From: an uncultured Chitinophagaceae bacterium
GTDB lineage: Bacteria > Bacteroidota > Bacteroidia > Chitinophagales > Chitinophagaceae
NCBI GenBank assembly: GCA_903870685.1
Contig: CAIQDX010000087.1
Coordinates: 30,955 to 94,954 of the forward strand
Length of the DNA stretch: 64,000 bases
Reading direction: 5' to 3'
Both the position numbers and the translations under genes were made by a program. The notes under the pieces are model-generated. The model was not told the DNA's origin and did not search any database. It saw nothing but the letters and a program-made list of their open reading frames with translations. This document shows positions 60,580 through 64,000 of the stretch, in pieces. Numbering within the stretch: the first letter of the stretch is position 1; each line of letters opens with the position of its first letter.

Positions 60580-63159
60580 TTAAAATCGGATTGACGTGCC
60601 GAACATAAAATTCAATCCGTAGTAGTAATAATTTTTAGGGGGAAATTTGCTTGTATTTAAAGTTGAAAAATCGAACCTGAATTGTTCGGATGCACCCGAT
60701 GTGATGTCCTGATTATTGAATAAATTATTGATACTTCCATTCAGCACCAACAAAGTTTTATGCCGGTTTCTTTTTTTCGAAACACGCATCGTATAACTAC
60801 CGGAAACATTAACGGTGTATTGATTTTGCAAAGGCGTTTGCACCAGAATATCATTCCATTGATTGCTCTGATACATTGCATTTTGAACTGCACGATAAGT
60901 GCGTCGAATTGGATTTATTTGCATCCACATATCAGCAAAATAATTTCCCGAAATACTCAGAAAAAATTTATTGGTCTTTTGATATTGAAATGTTGCATTG
61001 TAAGCCTGCTGCGGCATGCCTCCAATAAAATAGTTTTGCAGATACAATACATCTTTTGCAACAATCGAGGATGTATTATCAATCGTTACAACTGCATTGG
61101 GCCGACTGTTGTAATAATATTTTCCGATAGAAGCTGCTGCTTTAAAACTCCATCCTGCAAAGAGTTTCACATCAATACCTAATTCGGTTCCGTAATTTAA
61201 TTTTGAAATATTATTGAGTGCATAGTTTACAAAATTCTGCAGGTCATCATCATAATAACTCATCACATCCAACTTATTTTCGAAGTTTGTATAATATCCT
61301 GTTAACCGCAATTTTATTTTTGGTGCATTTAAAATATAACCGGCTTCAGCACTTAAAATATTTTCATTGTTTAAATTATTCTGAACCTCATTTCTTGTTC
61401 TGGAAGAAATAAAGATATTTTGCGAAGTGGGGGCTTTGCTTATATATCCTGTATTTGCATACAAATAATTTCTTCCATTTATTTTAAGTGTGATGCCGGC
61501 TTTGCTGCTCCATTCAGGAAATTGAAATGTTGGTGATGCACCAAACGAATTGTTTGGAAATAACCCATTCGCAACATTTCCAACTCTTTTAAATTTTGTG
61601 TCTGCAATTTCTGCTGCGATAAAAAAATCTATTCGTTTAAAAGCAAAAGCCGTTTGCAACCATGCTTTTGTTTTAGTAGTGATAATATTATAATCCCAAC
61701 CGTATTGATCTCCTGCTGTAAGAATCCGGTTAGGGCGATTCAAATCATTTTGATTGGCAACAGAATTTAAGGGATAAGTTCTTTCGGCAAACTGATTCAG
61801 ATCAACAAAAAAATCGCCACCCAATAGATCATCTAACTTTTTATAGTAACGATTATTTTGTGATTGATACGATGCACCAAAACTTAATTGTACATGTTCT
61901 CCCACCGTAGAATTAAAAGTTGAATTAACATCAAACTTTGTGCTGTTAGAAATATTTTCGCCAATCACATAATGCGATCTTTTTCCTGAAAAAATATTTC
62001 CTGCTATTCCGTTTGCATTTTGAATTGTTTCAACGCTTGCACGATTCACATCATATAATCTTTGCCAATTAATTTGTCGATTATTTTCGTTGCCGATCAT
62101 CGCTTGTTGCACCAAATATTTTTGATAAGTATCGGTTTGATAACTTGGCAAATACCTGTAATAATCGGGTCGCGGATCGGGTGCATTATACCAATCTAAA
62201 AATGTAGAACCATGATCGCCAAGAGAATAATCAATGGCAGTGATGAGCGAAGTATTATTTCTTATTTTATATTCATGCGTAAAAATAAAATAAGGCTGAT
62301 TTGTTTTTACAACATTTGCATTTCGCTTTTGGCCGTTTTGATAGCCCCAGTAAGGATTGTAATGATGTGTACCTGCCAGCGAATCCATTTCGGCAACTGC
62401 ATAACCTTGCCGACCATTTTCAGAAATTGTTGCAAATGCAACTAGCGACAAATCATTTTTAAATCCAAGTTTTTTATTCAATCCAATAAAACCATTCCAT
62501 GCATCAAAATATGTTCCGGCAACATAACCTTCATTGCTCCATCGCCTGCTTCCCGAAAAAACAAACGACCATCCTTTTATATTTATGCCGGAAGAATGTG
62601 TGAATGAAATTTTGTGCGAATACATTCCATTCGAAAAAGTATAAGCAATTGAATTTTGTTTTCTTTGTTTTTGCGGACGTGAATCTATTTGTGTTGATGT
62701 CCCAATGCCACCAAACGAAAAACTATTATTTCTTAATCCAATTGATGTTTCTCTGTTTCGCAACACATCATTCAATCCGCCAAATAAAGAAGTAAGCGCC
62801 AATTCATTTTCTATATTTTCAATAGCAATGCCGTTCATATACACAGCATTGTTATCCGCATCATAACCTCTGAAATGAAAACGTACCGGGTTAAAATTAA
62901 AGGCTGCCAAAGACAAAAAAGGATCAGCTGATGCCGCAACCGAAGAAGAAATATTTTGAGCAGATCGGTTATTCAATTCACTTTCATCCAAAGAAATGAT
63001 TTGAATTGTTTCGCTCTCTTTAATACTATTTATATTGATTGAGTCTTGTTTGGTAAGGGAATCAACAGCTGATTTTTGATACACTTTCCCCTTTTTCTGA
63101 GCGGTAGAATGTATTGCAAGCGCAATCAATAACGAACTTATGAAAACAATTTTTTGCAT
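60580..63159 (-). CDS. TonB-dependent receptor
   Basis: Signal peptide (MQKIVFISSLLIALAIHSTAQ), plug domain (DPFLSLAAFNFNPVRFHFRGYDADNNAVYMNGIAIEN; SFGGIGTSTQID) and a ~650-residue beta barrel ending in YYYGLNFMFGTSIRF, with the terminal Phe expected of outer membrane barrels. No CarboxypepD-like N-terminal domain is present. It imports an unidentified ligand. It is followed by the DUF5689 lipoprotein and faces a divergent phosphoesterase gene, which suggests uptake of phosphate-containing or nucleic-acid-derived compounds. Confidence 0.9.
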   Translation of the reverse strand: MQKIVFISSLLIALAIHSTAQKKGKVYQKSAVDSLTKQDSININSIKESETIQIISLDESELNNRSAQNISSSVAASADPFLSLAAFNFNPVRFHFRGYDADNNAVYMNGIAIENIENELALTSLFGGLNDVLRNRETSIGLRNNSFSFGGIGTSTQIDSRPQKQRKQNSIAYTFSNGMYSHKISFTHSSGINIKGWSFVFSGSRRWSNEGYVAGTYFDAWNGFIGLNKKLGFKNDLSLVAFATISENGRQGYAVAEMDSLAGTHHYNPYWGYQNGQKRNANVVKTNQPYFIFTHEYKIRNNTSLITAIDYSLGDHGSTFLDWYNAPDPRPDYYRYLPSYQTDTYQKYLVQQAMIGNENNRQINWQRLYDVNRASVETIQNANGIAGNIFSGKRSHYVIGENISNSTKFDVNSTFNSTVGEHVQLSFGASYQSQNNRYYKKLDDLLGGDFFVDLNQFAERTYPLNSVANQNDLNRPNRILTAGDQYGWDYNIITTKTKAWLQTAFAFKRIDFFIAAEIADTKFKRVGNVANGLFPNNSFGASPTFQFPEWSSKAGITLKINGRNYLYANTGYISKAPTSQNIFISSRTRNEVQNNLNNENILSAEAGYILNAPKIKLRLTGYYTNFENKLDVMSYYDDDLQNFVNYALNNISKLNYGTELGIDVKLFAGWSFKAAASIGKYYYNSRPNAVVTIDNTSSIVAKDVLYLQNYFIGGMPQQAYNATFQYQKTNKFFLSISGNYFADMWMQINPIRRTYRAVQNAMYQSNQWNDILVQTPLQNQYTVNVSGSYTMRVSKKRNRHKTLLVLNGSINNLFNNQDITSGASEQFRFDFSTLNTSKFPPKNYYYYGLNFMFGTSIRF

Positions 63160-63223
63160 AAGTAAATAGAAAGAATATGCTAATATAGTTATTTATTTGT
63201 TTCGTAATATTATTTTTTATAAA

Positions 63224-63231
63224 TATTTTTG
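63224..63231 (+). promoter_or_regulatory. TAnnTTTG -7 box before the phosphoesterase gene
   Basis: TATTTTTG, 17 nt before ATG 63249 in the 89-nt divergent region. A TTTG at 63196-63199 is 24 nt upstream, somewhat too far for the usual pairing. Confidence 0.4.
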
Positions 63232-63248
63232 TGGAAATTAATAAAGCA

Positions 63249-64000
63249 ATGAAATACAATCGAATAGTTTTACTGATTTTTTTTCTTTTCCTGTCCACTT
63301 GTTTGTTTACTCAAAAAAAGCAGCTCTATAAAACGGCCATCATTGCCTTTTATAACTGTGAGAATTTTTACGATACGATTGACGACCCTTTATCGAGAGA
63401 TGAAGAATTTACACTTGCCGGCGAAAAGCATTATACCCAAAAAATGTATGCCGATAAATTAGATAAAATAGCAACTGTTATTTCAAAAATTGGAACTGAT
63501 GGAAATGCAGCAAACCCGGATGGCGCCTCAATTATTGGTTTAGCCGAAATAGAAAACAAAACTGTTTTAAATGATATTATCAATCATCCTTCACTCAAAA
63601 AAAGAAACTACCAAATAATACATTATGATAGTAAAGACGAACGCGGCATTGATGTAGCACTGCTTTACAATCCGGCTTATTTTACTGTTGAATCGAGCAA
63701 AGCCTTATTTATAAAAATGCGTGGCTATTATTATACCAGAGATATTTTATGGGTGAAGGGAAAATTAGACGGCGAAACCATTAACATTTATGTAAACCAT
63801 TGGCCTGCCCGTACAGATGCTGAAGATCAAAATGAAGCAGCAAGAATAACGGCAGCAAATGTTTTAAGAAATCACATCGACAGTATCTATAAATCCGATG
63901 GTGCCCAGAAAATTATCATCATGGGCGATTTTAATGATAACCCCGACAATAAGACCATCAGCGAAGTTTTAAAAGCCAAGCCACAAGAAAAAGAAGTTAC
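63249..64000 (+). CDS. Endonuclease/exonuclease/phosphatase family protein, 3' end outside window
   Basis: A frame open to the window edge (250 residues visible). Signal peptide (RIVLLIFFLFLSTCLFTQ), then the EEP fold: IAFYNCENFYDTIDDP (metal-binding Asn/Glu start), ASIIGLAEIENKTVL, DERGIDVALLYNP, INIYVNHWPARTDAEDQNEAARITAA and IIMGDFNDNPDN (catalytic GDFND). These residues are those of extracellular DNase-I-like nucleases and phosphatases. It is divergent from the TonB receptor and predicted to be exported. Confidence 0.87.
   Translation, partial: MKYNRIVLLIFFLFLSTCLFTQKKQLYKTAIIAFYNCENFYDTIDDPLSRDEEFTLAGEKHYTQKMYADKLDKIATVISKIGTDGNAANPDGASIIGLAEIENKTVLNDIINHPSLKKRNYQIIHYDSKDERGIDVALLYNPAYFTVESSKALFIKMRGYYYTRDILWVKGKLDGETINIYVNHWPARTDAEDQNEAARITAANVLRNHIDSIYKSDGAQKIIIMGDFNDNPDNKTISEVLKAKPQEKEV

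Noticed and set aside
60760..61182. Plus-strand ORF of 140 codons antisense to the TonB receptor
   Set aside because: Shadow frame of a conserved beta-barrel gene with no domain signature.

Overview
The window is AT-rich chromosomal DNA from a Bacteroidota bacterium, most like the Chitinophagaceae/Sphingobacteriia side of the phylum. This rests on protein families (DUF4835/PorD-like, DUF4296, DUF5689, DUF4369-TlpA, Bacteroidota-type RNA polymerase omega, MraY with the long Bacteroidota insertion, PASTA-tailed FtsI), on TAnnTTTG promoter boxes and on the lack of Shine-Dalgarno sequences. No tRNA, rRNA, CRISPR array or insertion sequence was seen. No gene-free stretch exceeds 300 bases. Both ends cut genes: an MFS transporter on the left and an endonuclease/exonuclease/phosphatase on the right. 

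Layout. 1-3.3 kb: trehalose-use genes (MFS carrier, GH37 trehalase, GNAT, LacI-type regulator). 3.3-10.3 kb: housekeeping and metabolism (lipoprotein glycerophosphodiesterase, PaiB-like protein, Mrp ATPase, 3-hydroxyacyl-CoA dehydrogenase, YdcF, YigZ, PrmC). 10.3-18.4 kb: a cellulose-synthase-like locus made of a membrane histidine kinase, a BcsB-like subunit, a BcsA/NfrB-like GT2 with a MshEN-like N-domain and a polytopic membrane protein, with a divergent GH5 glucanase. 18.4-27.2 kb: ABC exporter, M16 peptidase pair, SDR39U1 protein, TlpA-like protein and the pseudouridine-degradation pair. 27.3-43.8 kb: a complete Bacteroidota-order dcw cluster on the minus strand (mraZ-rsmH-ftsL-ftsI-murE-mraY-murD-ftsW-murG-murC-ftsQ-ftsA-ftsZ), preceded by an intergenic region with two perfect DnaA boxes. 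44-56 kb: QueA, a histidine kinase, YqgE, SCOT subunits, an envelope operon (BamD, omega, DUF4835, DUF4296), OmpA, polyprenyl synthase and RecJ. 56-64 kb: HtpG, a truncated ORF6N gene, and a DUF5689 / TonB-receptor / phosphoesterase locus. 

The most unusual content is repetitive DNA. A roughly 60-bp element with core GTTGCGTCGCAC occurs about 14 times, always between genes, in both orientations and even inside the dcw operon. Two copies are split near the core by small perfect or near-perfect palindromes. Separately, at least four conserved genes (glycerophosphodiesterase, SDR39U1, queA, htpG) carry short repeat-like or palindromic DNA in frame in their coding sequence, and rsmH has a repeat-like N-terminal extension. 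This resembles the Rickettsia palindromic elements known to enter ORFs. The second point of interest is the cellulose-synthase-like locus.
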